The translations under genes and the position numbers were made by a program. The notes beneath the pieces are model-generated. The model did not search any database. It saw nothing but the letters and a program-made list of their open reading frames with translations, and was not told the DNA's origin. Shown here one piece after another: positions 52,051 to 60,844 of a stretch of DNA of 64,000 nt. The first letter of the stretch is position 1. Each line of letters starts with the position of its first letter. Location: the NCBI GenBank assembly GCA_023958095.1, contig JAMLGJ010000002.1, positions 1 through 64,000 of the forward strand, written 5' to 3'. This stretch comes from Microthrixaceae bacterium (GTDB taxonomy: Bacteria; Actinomycetota; Acidimicrobiia; Acidimicrobiales; Microtrichaceae).

Positions 52051-53286
52051 TCACGAGGAACCCCATGACGATGTGAACACCGGAGCGTCGGCGTCACCGG
52101 TGCGGACCCTGTAGATGGCCCTCACGAGGGCCGGAGCCGCCACGAACAGGATGATCAGTGCCTGGATGACGATCACGATGTCGACCGGGATCTGCGTCTC
52201 GGCCTGCATGCGCACGGCTCCCGCGTTGAGGCCGCCGAAGAGCAGTCCTGCCCCGAGCACCCCCCACGGGTTGGAACGACCCAGCAGCGCGACCGCGATC
52301 GCGTCGAATCCGAGGGTTCCCACGATTCCCGCGGTCAGGACGCCGGTCGGGCCCAGCGGCAACGTCGCCCCACCCAATCCGGTCAGCGATCCCGAGATGG
52401 CCATCGTGAGCACCGTGATGCCCGCCACCTTCATGCCCGCGTAGCGAGCGGCGTGGGGATTCAGTCCCACCGCCTTCACCTGGAAACCGAGTGTGGATCG
52501 CTCGAGGATCCACCAGACGACCACCACCGCCGCCACCGCGATGACGATGCCCAGGTCCACCCGCTCCCCGTCGATGAAGCGTGGCAGCCTGGATCCCTCC
52601 AGGATCGGCTTGGACACCGGGTTGCCCTGGCCCGCCGGCAGGAACGCCTCGGTGGTGAGCGCGTAGGCCAGCAGCAGTCCGGCGATGAAGTTCAACATGA
52701 TCGTGGTGATCACCTCGTGGGCGCCCGTGGTCGCCTTGAGGGCCCCGGCGATCCCCGCCCACACGGCACCGGCCGCCGCCCCGGCGAGGAGCGCACAGGC
52801 GATCGCCAGCGGTCCGGGAAGGTCGAGGCTGAACCCCGCCCAGCCCGCGGCGAGCGCTCCGACGATCATCTGGCCGTTCGCCCCGATGTTGAACAGGGCG
52901 GCCTTGAACGCGAACGCCACCGCCAGTCCGGCCAGGATCAGCGGTGTGGCCCGCAGCAGCGACTCGGATATGGCCGCCGGGCTGCCCACGGCGCCCTGGA
53001 AGAGCGCCGAGTAGGCATCCCACACGGTGCCGGCCGAACGGGAGAGGGCGCGCATCGGATCGTTGAAGAAGCGAGCCCAGGCCCACAGGACGTCGTCGTC
53101 GGTGAACATGATCAACAGGCCGCCCACGACCAGCGCGGAGAAGACCGCCAGGGCCGGCACCTTCAGCGTCTCGTAGATCCTGCGCACCAGGGAGTTGCGG
53201 GTGCCGCCGTCCGCGGCCGGATCCGCGGTCTCGGAGGCGTCCCCCGCCTCCGAACCCTCGGGGGGCTGCTCGGTGTGCTCAGGCAT
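52051..53286 (-). CDS. nucleoside ABC transporter permease 1
   Basis: 411 residues. A polar acidic N-terminal tail (about 30 residues) is followed by about nine helices with FNIGANGQMIVGALAAG, ATTGAHEVITTIMLNFIAG and VKAVGLNPHAARYAGMKV, the signature of the RbsC/BmpC-type inner-membrane subunit. Its start overlaps the ATPase stop by eight bases. Confidence 0.92.
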   Translation of the reverse strand: MPEHTEQPPEGSEAGDASETADPAADGGTRNSLVRRIYETLKVPALAVFSALVVGGLLIMFTDDDVLWAWARFFNDPMRALSRSAGTVWDAYSALFQGAVGSPAAISESLLRATPLILAGLAVAFAFKAALFNIGANGQMIVGALAAGWAGFSLDLPGPLAIACALLAGAAAGAVWAGIAGALKATTGAHEVITTIMLNFIAGLLLAYALTTEAFLPAGQGNPVSKPILEGSRLPRFIDGERVDLGIVIAVAAVVVVWWILERSTLGFQVKAVGLNPHAARYAGMKVAGITVLTMAISGSLTGLGGATLPLGPTGVLTAGIVGTLGFDAIAVALLGRSNPWGVLGAGLLFGGLNAGAVRMQAETQIPVDIVIVIQALIILFVAAPALVRAIYRVRTGDADAPVFTSSWGSS

Positions 53287-54805
53287 CGTCGGTCCCGTTG
53301 GCGCCGTGGCCGGCCATCAGCAGGCCGATGCGGTTGCGGTCGATCTCATCGCCGGAGAGCACGCCCACGAAACGTCCCTCGTACATCACCGCCACGCGGT
53401 CACCCAGCGCCAGCACCTCGTCCAGCTCCGCCGAGACGAGCAGCACCGCGGCCCCGGCATCACGCTCGGCGATGATCCGGCCGTGGATGTACTGGATCGA
53501 TCCGACATCGAGTCCCCGGGTCGGTTGCGCCGCCACCAGCAGGCGCGTGGCGTGGCTGAACTCGCGGGCGACGATCACCTTCTGCTGGTTGCCGCCCGAG
53601 AGTGTGCCCGCCGGTGTCTCCACCGACGGGGTCCGCACGTCGAAGGCCTCGGTGAGCGCCTCGGCGTTGTCCCGCACGGCGGTCCGGTTGCGGGCGGGCC
53701 CGTTGGCGAACTCGTCCCAGGAGTAGGTGTTGAGCACCATGTTGTCGGCCACCGAGAACTCCCCCACCAGGCCGTGGCTCTGGCGGTCCTCGGGCACGTG
53801 GCCGAGCCCGCGGCGGAACAGCTCGCCGGGTGGTGCTCCCGTCACGTCGGTGCCGTCGAGGGTGACGGTGCCGGTCAGCGGCTGGCGCATGCCGCAGAGC
53901 GCGGCGACCAGCTCGGTCTGGCCGTTGCCCTGCACACCGGCGACCGCCAGCACCTCACCACCGCGCACCTCGAAGCTCAGGTCGTCCACCGCGACGGCTC
54001 CCCGGTCGTCGGTGACCGACAGCTCGGACACCGCCAGCACCGGTTCGCCCGGATCGGCGGGTTCCTTGTCCACCACGAGCTGCACCGCGTGGCCGACCAT
54101 CATCTCGGCGAGTCGCGACTCGTCGGTGGTCTCCGGGGTCGTCTCGCCGACCACCTGGCCGTTGCGCAGGACCGCGATCCGGTCGGCGACTCGCATCACC
54201 TCGCCGAGCTTGTGGGTGATGAAGATGATCGCCTTGCCGGCCTCGGCCAGCGAGGTGATGATCCCCTCCAGTTCCGCGATCTCCGAGGGAGTGAGCACCG
54301 CGGTGGGCTCGTCCAGGATCAGCAGGTCGGCGTCGCGGTAGAGGGCCTTGAGTATCTCCGCGCGCTGCTGGACCCCCACTGGCAGGTCCTCGACGGTGGC
54401 ATCAGGGTCGACCGCGAGGTTGTAGCGCGAGGAGAGCTCCCGGATCCGCTCCCGGGAGGCCTCGAAGTCGAGCTTGCCGAACGGGCCGTGGGTCACCTCG
54501 TTGCCGAGCATCAGGTTCTCGACCACGGTGAACACCGGCACGAGCATGAAGTGCTGGTGCACCATGCCGATTCCCGCAGTGAGTGCGTCCGCGGGACTGT
54601 CGAAGGCCACCGGTGAGCCGTCGATGAGGATCTGGCCCTCCTCGGCGTGGTACAGCCCGTAGAGGACGTTCATGAGCGTGGACTTGCCCGCTCCGTTCTC
54701 GCCGAGCAGGGCGAGGACCTCTCCGCTGTGCACGGAGAGGTCCACGTCCTCGTTCGCAACCACGCCGGGGAACCGCTTGGTGATCCCCCGGAGCTCGACC
54801 TTCAC
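53279..54805 (-). CDS. nucleoside ABC transporter ATP-binding protein
   Basis: 508 residues with two ABC domains. The first has a Walker A LLGENGAGKST and Walker B LLILDEPTAVLTP; the second has a degenerate Walker A (VAGVQGNGQTE) and the signature LSGGNQQKVIVARE, as usual for sugar/nucleoside (RbsA/BmpB) ATPases. It powers import of nucleosides bound by the downstream-listed BMP lipoprotein. The gene follows the lipoprotein by 39 bases. Confidence 0.95.
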   Translation of the reverse strand: MKVELRGITKRFPGVVANEDVDLSVHSGEVLALLGENGAGKSTLMNVLYGLYHAEEGQILIDGSPVAFDSPADALTAGIGMVHQHFMLVPVFTVVENLMLGNEVTHGPFGKLDFEASRERIRELSSRYNLAVDPDATVEDLPVGVQQRAEILKALYRDADLLILDEPTAVLTPSEIAELEGIITSLAEAGKAIIFITHKLGEVMRVADRIAVLRNGQVVGETTPETTDESRLAEMMVGHAVQLVVDKEPADPGEPVLAVSELSVTDDRGAVAVDDLSFEVRGGEVLAVAGVQGNGQTELVAALCGMRQPLTGTVTLDGTDVTGAPPGELFRRGLGHVPEDRQSHGLVGEFSVADNMVLNTYSWDEFANGPARNRTAVRDNAEALTEAFDVRTPSVETPAGTLSGGNQQKVIVAREFSHATRLLVAAQPTRGLDVGSIQYIHGRIIAERDAGAAVLLVSAELDEVLALGDRVAVMYEGRFVGVLSGDEIDRNRIGLLMAGHGANGTDDA

Positions 54806-54844
54806 CGGGCCGATGCTACGGCGTGCGCCGCCACCCGATGCCGA

Positions 54845-55924
54845 TCAGCTCGGCGAGGTCGACTGGTCGCCCGAGATGATCGCCTCCCGGTACTCGTCGA
54901 TCTTCTGGGCGAGCTCCTCGGGCACGTCCGAGCCGAGCTCGGGGATTCCGACGCCGTCGTTCTCCAGGGTGCCCACGTACAGGCCCGCTTCGAACTCACC
55001 GTCCACGACCGACTTGATGCTGTCGTAGACCGCTACGTCCATCTTCTTCTGCACCGAGGTGAGGAACAGGTCGCAGGCATCGGGCACCGAGACGCAACCG
55101 TCGGTGTCGACCCAGATGAGCTTGACGCCGTCGGCCTCGTTGGCCGCCTCGACGGAACCGAGGCCGACCGGCCCGGCGACCGGCATCACGATGTCGGCGC
55201 CCTCGTCGATGAGCGACTTGGTGGTCTGCTTGCCCTTGTCCTGGTCCTCGAAGTCACCGGTGAAGAGGCCCTCGGAGCCGTCCCATCCGAGCACCTTCAC
55301 GTCGGTTCCGTTGTCGGCGTTGTACTGCTGCACGCCGGCGAGGAAGCCGTCCATGAAGATCGTGACCGTCGGGATGTTGATGCCGCCGTAGGTCCCGACG
55401 GTGCCGGTCTCGGTGCTGCCTGCAGCCAGGTACCCGGCGAGGAAGGCAGCCTGGTCGGTGGCGAAGGTGAGCTCCTCGACGTTGTCGAGGGTGATGTCCT
55501 CCCCGGCCTCGGTGTCGAAGAAGTCGACGTCCACGATGGCGTACTTCTGGTCGGGGTTGTCCTTGGCGGATGCCTGGGTGGCGGAATCCAGCAGGAAGCC
55601 GACCGGGATGATCAGGTCACAGTCCTGGTCGACGAAGGCCTTCAGGTTCGGTTCGAAGTCGGCCTCGCTCTGGGACTCGAGCACGTTGCCCTCGACTCCG
55701 AGCTCCTCCTCGGCACGCACCAGGCCCTCGTTGGCGGTCTGGTTGAAGGAGCGGTCGTCCACACCACCGGTGTCGGTCACCTGGCACGCCACGACCTCGG
55801 AGGTCCCACCGTCGGAGTCCGAACCGGAACCCGACTCGTCTCCTTCGTCCTCGGATGCGCACGCCCCCGCGACCAGGAAGGCCACGGCTGCGAGTGCGAC
55901 GATTCGCAGATACTTCTTGTTCAC
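54845..55924 (-). CDS. BMP-family nucleoside-binding lipoprotein
   Basis: 359 residues from GTG (55922-55924), six bases after GGAGG. A lipobox VAGACAS places Cys22 as the lipidation site; an acidic Ser/Gly/Asp linker follows. The periplasmic-binding fold shows DTGGVDDRSFNQTANEGL, QDCDLIIPVGFLL and YGGINIPTVTIFMDGF, the hallmarks of PnrA/Med-type purine-nucleoside receptors. It is the first gene of the operon lipoprotein-ATPase-permeases-cdd-deoA. An upstream in-frame start (56038) would add 38 unconserved residues. Confidence 0.93.
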   Translation of the reverse strand: MNKKYLRIVALAAVAFLVAGACASEDEGDESGSGSDSDGGTSEVVACQVTDTGGVDDRSFNQTANEGLVRAEEELGVEGNVLESQSEADFEPNLKAFVDQDCDLIIPVGFLLDSATQASAKDNPDQKYAIVDVDFFDTEAGEDITLDNVEELTFATDQAAFLAGYLAAGSTETGTVGTYGGINIPTVTIFMDGFLAGVQQYNADNGTDVKVLGWDGSEGLFTGDFEDQDKGKQTTKSLIDEGADIVMPVAGPVGLGSVEAANEADGVKLIWVDTDGCVSVPDACDLFLTSVQKKMDVAVYDSIKSVVDGEFEAGLYVGTLENDGVGIPELGSDVPEELAQKIDEYREAIISGDQSTSPS

Positions 55925-55975
55925 GGGGTTACCTCCATCGGTGTGCCCGGCGTGACCGCCGGAGACGGTTGCCGA

Positions 55976-55981
55976 ACGATA
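55976..55981 (-). promoter_or_regulatory. -10 element TATCGT of the nucleoside importer operon
   Basis: TATCGT on the - strand, 51 bases before the GTG, leaves a normal 5' leader with GGAGG. Confidence 0.4.
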
Positions 55982-56039
55982 GTCGACCCGGTCCGCCGGC
56001 CTCGATGAGTGGCACGGGTTCCGGCGTTCCTCGCTCACC

Positions 56040-56075
56040 TGTGGGCCATCGGGGGGTCACGTGTGGGCCATCGGG
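56040..56075. promoter_or_regulatory. direct repeat in the importer/kinase divergent region
   Basis: TGTGGGCCATCGGG occurs at 56040-56053 and again at 56062-56075, 22 bases apart (two helical turns), just upstream of the kinase -10. It may bind a shared nucleoside-responsive regulator. Confidence 0.4.
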
Positions 56076-56086
56076 CCGCATCCCGT

Positions 56087-56092
56087 TAGCCT
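56087..56092 (+). promoter_or_regulatory. -10 element TAGCCT before the PfkB kinase gene
   Basis: TAGCCT-N7-ATG; leaderless start. Confidence 0.5.
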
Positions 56093-56099
56093 CCCTGCG

Positions 56100-57113
56100 A
56101 TGGATGCTCCGGTGGACCCCTCAGAGGTCGAGTTCGACGTCGTCGGGATCGGCAACGCCCTGGTGGACGTGCTCAGCCACGAATCCGAGGAGTTCGTCGA
56201 TGCCCTCGGGGTGGTGAAGGGGTCGATGACCCTGGTCGACGAGGCCCGTTCCGGGGAGATCTACGCCATGACCGGCCCTGCGGTGGAGATATCGGGTGGT
56301 TCGGCGGCCAACACGATCGTGGGGATCGCGGCGATGGGAGGTCGCGCGGAGTACGTGGGCAAGGTCCGTGACGACCAGCTCGGCACCGTGTTCGCCCACG
56401 ACATCCGGGCCATGGGTGTCACCTACGAGGTGGAACCGGCCTCCGGGGGGCCTGCAACGGGCTCCTGCCTGATCCTGGTCACGCCCGACGCCCAGCGCAC
56501 CATGAACACCTGCCTGGGGGCGTCGGTGCACCTCGGTCCCGATGACGTGGAGCGATCCCACATCGAGCGTGCCTCGGTCCTCTACCTGGAGGGGTACCTG
56601 TTCGATCCCCCCGAGGCCCAGGAGGCCTTCCGGGTCGCTGCGGGCTATGCCCACGAGGCGGGCCGCATCGTCTCGGCCACCCTGTCGGACAGCTTCTGCG
56701 TGGAGCGCCACCACGGCGCATTCCGGGACCTGGTGAGCAACCACGTCGACCTCGTGTTCGCCAACGAGGCGGAGATCCTGGCGCTGTACGGGACCGAGGA
56801 TTTCGACGTCGCGGTGTCGCGCGTGCGCGACGACGTGCGCTTCGCGGCGCTGACCCGTTCGGAGAAGGGGTCGGTGGTGATCGGCGACGGCGAGGTGATC
56901 GAGGTGCCCGCAGCACCGGTGGAGGACCTGGTCGACACCACCGGTGCGGGCGACCTGTACGCGTCGGGCTTCCTGCACGGCTTCAGCCGGGGGGCGGACC
57001 TCGAGGCGTGCGGCTGGCTCGGCTCCCGGGCGGCATCCGAGGTGATCTCGCACCTCGGCGCCCGACCCGAGGCGGACATGGCGGCGATGGCCACCGAGGT
57101 GCTGTCGCGGTGA
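56100..57113 (+). CDS. PfkB-family carbohydrate/nucleoside kinase
   Basis: 337 residues. The N-terminal DVVGIGNALVDVL and the C-terminal DTTGAGDLYASGFLHG (catalytic Asp in GAGD) are the two PfkB signatures. GGSAANTIVGIAAMGG resembles the adenosine kinase/ribokinase branch, and in this nucleoside locus adenosine kinase is the most likely identity; ribokinase remains possible. The stop overlaps the upp start (GTGA), so kinase and uracil phosphoribosyltransferase form one unit. Confidence 0.88.
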   Translation: MDAPVDPSEVEFDVVGIGNALVDVLSHESEEFVDALGVVKGSMTLVDEARSGEIYAMTGPAVEISGGSAANTIVGIAAMGGRAEYVGKVRDDQLGTVFAHDIRAMGVTYEVEPASGGPATGSCLILVTPDAQRTMNTCLGASVHLGPDDVERSHIERASVLYLEGYLFDPPEAQEAFRVAAGYAHEAGRIVSATLSDSFCVERHHGAFRDLVSNHVDLVFANEAEILALYGTEDFDVAVSRVRDDVRFAALTRSEKGSVVIGDGEVIEVPAAPVEDLVDTTGAGDLYASGFLHGFSRGADLEACGWLGSRAASEVISHLGARPEADMAAMATEVLSR

Positions 57114-57748
57114 AGCACGATGCGGGGGTCCGGGTGGTGGACCACCCGCTGGTCGCGCACAAGCTGTCCCTGTTGCGCCACCGCGACACCCGCCACGGCG
57201 AGTTCCGCCGGCTGGCCCACGAGATCACCCTGTTGTGCGCCTACGAGGCGACCGCGGACCTCTCCACCGAGGCGGTCAGCGTCCCCACTCCGCTCGCCAC
57301 GGCGGAGTGCCGCCGGTTGTCGGGGCCCGAGCCTGCGGTGGTGGGCATCTTGCGGGCGGGCCTGGTGATGGTGGATGCCGTGCTGGAGCTGGTGCCGGAT
57401 GCTGCGGTGGGTCATCTGGGGATGTACCGGGACCCGGGGACGCACCAGCCCGTGGACTACTACGACAAGCTGCCCGACCGGATCGCGGAGCGCGCGGTGC
57501 TGGTGGTCGACCCGATGCTGGCCACCGGGGGCAGCGCGGTGCGTGCCCTCACGCGCCTGGCGGAGGCCGGTGCGACCGACGTGAGGCTGTTGTGCATAGT
57601 CGGCTGCCCCGAGGGTGTGGCGGCCGTGCAACAGGCACACCCCGAGGTGCCGATCCACCTGGCAGCACTCGACTCGCACCTGGACGAGAACCGCTACATC
57701 GTTCCCGGGCTGGGCGACGCGGGCGACCGCATCTTCGGCACCCAGTAG
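57110..57748 (+). CDS. upp: uracil phosphoribosyltransferase
   Basis: 212 residues, full length. VDHPLVAHKLSLLRH opens the family; VVDPMLATGGSAVRAL is the PRPP-binding loop and HLDENRYIVPGLGDAGDRIFGT the uracil-binding C-terminus. It makes UMP from uracil released by deoA. GTG start coupled to the kinase. Confidence 0.96.
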   Translation: MKHDAGVRVVDHPLVAHKLSLLRHRDTRHGEFRRLAHEITLLCAYEATADLSTEAVSVPTPLATAECRRLSGPEPAVVGILRAGLVMVDAVLELVPDAAVGHLGMYRDPGTHQPVDYYDKLPDRIAERAVLVVDPMLATGGSAVRALTRLAEAGATDVRLLCIVGCPEGVAAVQQAHPEVPIHLAALDSHLDENRYIVPGLGDAGDRIFGTQ

Positions 57749-57771
57749 CCCCGGACCCGCTCCCACACTCA

Positions 57772-57824
57772 CCGAACTGATCGTCGTGGTGCCGACATGT
57801 CAGGCACCACGACGATCAGTTCGG
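57772..57824. terminator. 53-base perfect hairpin between upp and the acyltransferase
   Basis: Arms 57772-57793 and 57803-57824 are perfectly complementary over 22 bp around a GACATGTCA loop. It is a bidirectional terminator for convergent genes. The right arm also encodes the last seven codons of the acyltransferase and its stop is in the loop. Confidence 0.85.
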
Positions 57825-58969
57825 CGGGGATCGGGGCCGGTTCGGGTCCGCGAGCGGAGGTCGACATCGGTTGGTCCGTCGGCTCCGGGCCCCGCCGCAC
57901 GGAGCTCCACCGGGGGGAGGGTGGGCCAGATGGTCGGGCGCTTCCGGGCGGCGAGGTCCTCGGCCCATCCGAGTGCCATGCACACCGGGACCAGACCGAC
58001 GACGGTCACGGCGAAACGTCCCAGCCAGCTGGTCGACCCGGGTAGGCCGAGTTCGACGATGGCGTAGATGAGCGGCATGTGCCACAGGTAGATCGTGAGC
58101 GACCGGGAGGACATCCAGTTCATCGAGGCGCGCCAGGCGTGGGACCCCATGTGCGGTTCGAGCGTCGGTCGTGCGCCCATTGCAAGGACCAGCCAGAACA
58201 CCCCGAGCAGGAGCCCGCCGAGTGCCGCGAGGGGAACCATCGAGTGCTGGAACACGAGGAACAGTGCGAGCCCCGCCGGGCCGGTGGCTGCGCAGATGGC
58301 CCTCCACCGCCGGGCGAGCCACGTCTCGAGGGTTCCGTCGTGCTGCAGGTAGCCGAGTGACCACCACAGCGCCCAGACCGCGAGGGCTCCCACCCCGATG
58401 GGCAACAGCACCACTGCCGCGGCGACCAGCACGATCCAGTACCGCTTGCCGTGGCGCTGCTGCTGTGTGCGAAGCCACCCGCCGGCCAGCGAGAGGATGA
58501 GGTGCATCTGCAGGTACCACAGGGCGATCCAGGTCATCTCCAGTGGGGTGTCCGCACCGGGCCCCTGGGGACCGCCGAGGGACAGCACGGGCATGAGCAG
58601 CCCGACCCACTGTGCCGGGTCGACCTCCCCCAACACCCCGAGCGCACCCCAGAGGAGCACCATCGCCACCAGGTAGACCCAGTACGGATAGAGGATCCTC
58701 CGGTAGCGGCTGGCGATCACCGCACGCGTGGGGCGTTTCTCGAGTGAGTTGGCGTAGAGGGAGCCCGCTATGAAGAACATGAGGGGCATCGCGGTGAACG
58801 CGGTCACCTCCCACGCGCTGGTGGCGTGGTACAGCACCACGCGTCCGAGCGCGAGCGCCCTCAGGGCGTCGAGGTAGACACTGCGATTGGCGAGTTGGCC
58901 CAAGTGACCGCCCCTGGTGGCCGGCCTCTCCCGGCGGGCACGGTAGTGAACCGGCAGCGATGCTGCCAT
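57800..58969 (-). CDS. acyltransferase-3 family membrane protein
   Basis: 389 residues with about ten helices. RSVYLDALRALALGRVVLYHATSAW carries the conserved His-motif region of acyltransferase 3 proteins, and RILYPYWVYLVAMVLLWG and SLTIYLWHMPLIY follow. These enzymes O-acylate sugars, lipids or antibiotics at the membrane. A long basic N-terminal region and a basic C-terminal tail lie in the cytoplasm. It follows the HAD gene by 19 bases and is probably in the same transcript. Substrate unknown. Confidence 0.85.
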   Translation of the reverse strand: MAASLPVHYRARRERPATRGGHLGQLANRSVYLDALRALALGRVVLYHATSAWEVTAFTAMPLMFFIAGSLYANSLEKRPTRAVIASRYRRILYPYWVYLVAMVLLWGALGVLGEVDPAQWVGLLMPVLSLGGPQGPGADTPLEMTWIALWYLQMHLILSLAGGWLRTQQQRHGKRYWIVLVAAAVVLLPIGVGALAVWALWWSLGYLQHDGTLETWLARRWRAICAATGPAGLALFLVFQHSMVPLAALGGLLLGVFWLVLAMGARPTLEPHMGSHAWRASMNWMSSRSLTIYLWHMPLIYAIVELGLPGSTSWLGRFAVTVVGLVPVCMALGWAEDLAARKRPTIWPTLPPVELRAAGPGADGPTDVDLRSRTRTGPDPRRTDRRGA

Positions 58970-58988
58970 GCACCCGTCGGTGCTCCGG

Positions 58989-59699
58989 TCAGGTCGACTC
59001 GAGGAACTCGGGGAGTTCGTCGATCCGGTCGAGGTGGGCAGCCTCTGCGGGGAGCTCTCCCTCGACGGTCTCGAGCGCCCAGGTCGTGTGGTACGGGACG
59101 TGCACCGCCCTGGCCCCGAGTTCCAGCACCGGCAGCACGTCGGAGCGCACCGAGTTGCCGACCATGACGAACTCCTGGGGGGCCACCCCGGTGCCGGCCA
59201 GAACCCTGTTGTAGGTGGCGGGGTCCTTCTCCGAGACGATGTGGACCGACTCGAACCGTTCCACGAGACCCGAACGCGCCACCTTGGACTCCTGGTGCAG
59301 CAGGTCGCCCTTCGTCACCAGGAGCAGCTGGTAGGAACCCGCCAGGCGATCGACGGTCTCCTGCACGCCCTCGATCAGCTCGACGGGGTGGTCGAGCAGC
59401 TCCTTGGACCAGTCGAGTATCCGCTGGATCTCCGACGCGCTGACGCGGGCGCCGGACACCTCGACCGCGGTCTCGATCATCGACAACGTGAAGGCCTTCA
59501 CGCCGTAACCGAACCGGGCGAGGTTGCGGCGCTCGACCTCGGTGAGGTGCTGCACCGCACGGGCATGGTCGAGGTCGCTCCCGTCGTCGTCCAGGTAGGG
59601 AGCGAGCAGCTCCCCGAGGCGCTCGGTGGTGGTGATGTAGTGGCCCTCGCTGTGCCAGAGGGTGTCGTCGCCGTCCAGGCCGACTACTCGTGTGGTCAC
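58989..59699 (-). CDS. HAD-superfamily hydrolase
   Basis: 236 residues. The nucleophile motif is GLDGDDTLW (Asp9, Asp11), motif II lies in LLVTKGD and motif III/IV in VMVGNSVRSDVLPVLELGA. The helical cap matches the C1-type phosphatases. It probably dephosphorylates a small metabolite, perhaps a nucleotide or sugar phosphate given the neighbours. Start GTG (59697-59699), six bases after TAGCCT; divergent from add. Confidence 0.88.
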   Translation of the reverse strand: MTTRVVGLDGDDTLWHSEGHYITTTERLGELLAPYLDDDGSDLDHARAVQHLTEVERRNLARFGYGVKAFTLSMIETAVEVSGARVSASEIQRILDWSKELLDHPVELIEGVQETVDRLAGSYQLLLVTKGDLLHQESKVARSGLVERFESVHIVSEKDPATYNRVLAGTGVAPQEFVMVGNSVRSDVLPVLELGARAVHVPYHTTWALETVEGELPAEAAHLDRIDELPEFLEST

Positions 59700-59705
59700 C
59701 GCGAC

Positions 59706-59711
59706 AGGCTA
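59706..59711 (-). promoter_or_regulatory. -10 element TAGCCT before the HAD gene
   Basis: TAGCCT-N6-GTG on the - strand. Confidence 0.55.
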
Positions 59712-59737
59712 CCGGTCCGCAGGTGGGCGTTCGTCTG

Positions 59738-59743
59738 TAGGCT
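59738..59743 (+). promoter_or_regulatory. -10 element TAGGCT before add
   Basis: TAGGCT-N6-GTG on the + strand; with the HAD promoter it makes a face-to-face pair of leaderless promoters only 50 bases apart. Confidence 0.55.
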
Positions 59744-59749
59744 GCGCCG

Positions 59750-60844
59750 GTGGAGCTGAACCAGCACAACGTCGTGGCGGCCCCGAAGGTGCTGTTGCAC
59801 GACCACCTCGACGGCGGTCTCCGCCCGGCCACCATCGTGGAGCTGGCCCACGAGTACGGGTACCCGGCACTGCCCAGCGAGGACCCCGACGAGCTCGCCT
59901 CGCTGGTCCGCCGGGGAGCGAACCGCCGCGACCTGGAGTTGTACCTGCAGACCTTCGCCCACACCGTCGGGGTGCTCCAGCACGCCGACGCACTTCGTCG
60001 GGCGAGCATCGAGGCCGTCGAGGACCTCGCAGCCGACGGCGTGGTGTACGCCGAGGTGAGGATGGCCCCCGAGCTGTGCACCGAGGCCGGTCTGGGCCTG
60101 GACGAGGTGGTGGAGGCGATCCTCGACGGCTTCGCCGAGGGTGAGAGAGCAGCTGCCGGGGCCGGCCGCCCGATCGTGGTGCGGCTCCTGGTGACAGCCA
60201 TGCGCACAGCCGCCCGTTCCTCGGAGATCGCGGAGCTGGCGCTGCGTCACCGCCACCACGGGGTGGTCGGGTTCGACATAGCGGGCGCCGAGGCCGGATA
60301 TCCGCCGAGTCGCCACATGGACGCCTTCGACCGGATCCGCCGGGCGCACTTCCACTCCACGATCCACGCCGGGGAGGCCTTCGGGTTGCCGTCCATCGCG
60401 GAGGCACTGGGATGGTGCGGTGCGGAGCGTCTGGGTCACGGAGTGCGGATAGTCGACGACATCGAGATGACCGACGAGGGTCCGGTTCTGGGCACGCTCG
60501 CCAACTACGTGCGGGACCGTCGCGTGCCACTGGAGATGTGCCCCTCCTCGAACGTGCACACGGGAGCGGCCAGGTCGTTCGCCGAACACCCCATCGGACT
60601 CCTGATGGACCTGCGCTTCCGGGTGACGGTCAACACCGACAACCGGTTGATGAGCGGGGTCTCCCTCTCCGATGAGTTCCTCCTCATGGCGGAGCACCAC
60701 GCGGTCGACCTCGAGCGCATGCAGTGGCTGACCGTCAACGCCATGAAATCGGCGTTCATCCACTTCGACCAACGGCTCTCGCTGATAGAAGATGTCATCA
60801 AGCCCGGATACCGGGCACTGGGTGCGGGTGGTTCCGGTGAGTGA
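59750..60844 (+). CDS. add: adenosine deaminase
   Basis: 364 residues. The zinc motif HDHLDG (His17, His19), HAGEAFG (catalytic Glu), GHGVRIVDD and NTDNRLMS (Asp of the active site) are all present; the rest matches actinobacterial adenosine deaminases. It converts (deoxy)adenosine to (deoxy)inosine, feeding the purine nucleoside phosphorylase at the end of the window. GTG start, leaderless. The deoC start overlaps its end. Confidence 0.94.
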   Translation: MELNQHNVVAAPKVLLHDHLDGGLRPATIVELAHEYGYPALPSEDPDELASLVRRGANRRDLELYLQTFAHTVGVLQHADALRRASIEAVEDLAADGVVYAEVRMAPELCTEAGLGLDEVVEAILDGFAEGERAAAGAGRPIVVRLLVTAMRTAARSSEIAELALRHRHHGVVGFDIAGAEAGYPPSRHMDAFDRIRRAHFHSTIHAGEAFGLPSIAEALGWCGAERLGHGVRIVDDIEMTDEGPVLGTLANYVRDRRVPLEMCPSSNVHTGAARSFAEHPIGLLMDLRFRVTVNTDNRLMSGVSLSDEFLLMAEHHAVDLERMQWLTVNAMKSAFIHFDQRLSLIEDVIKPGYRALGAGGSGE

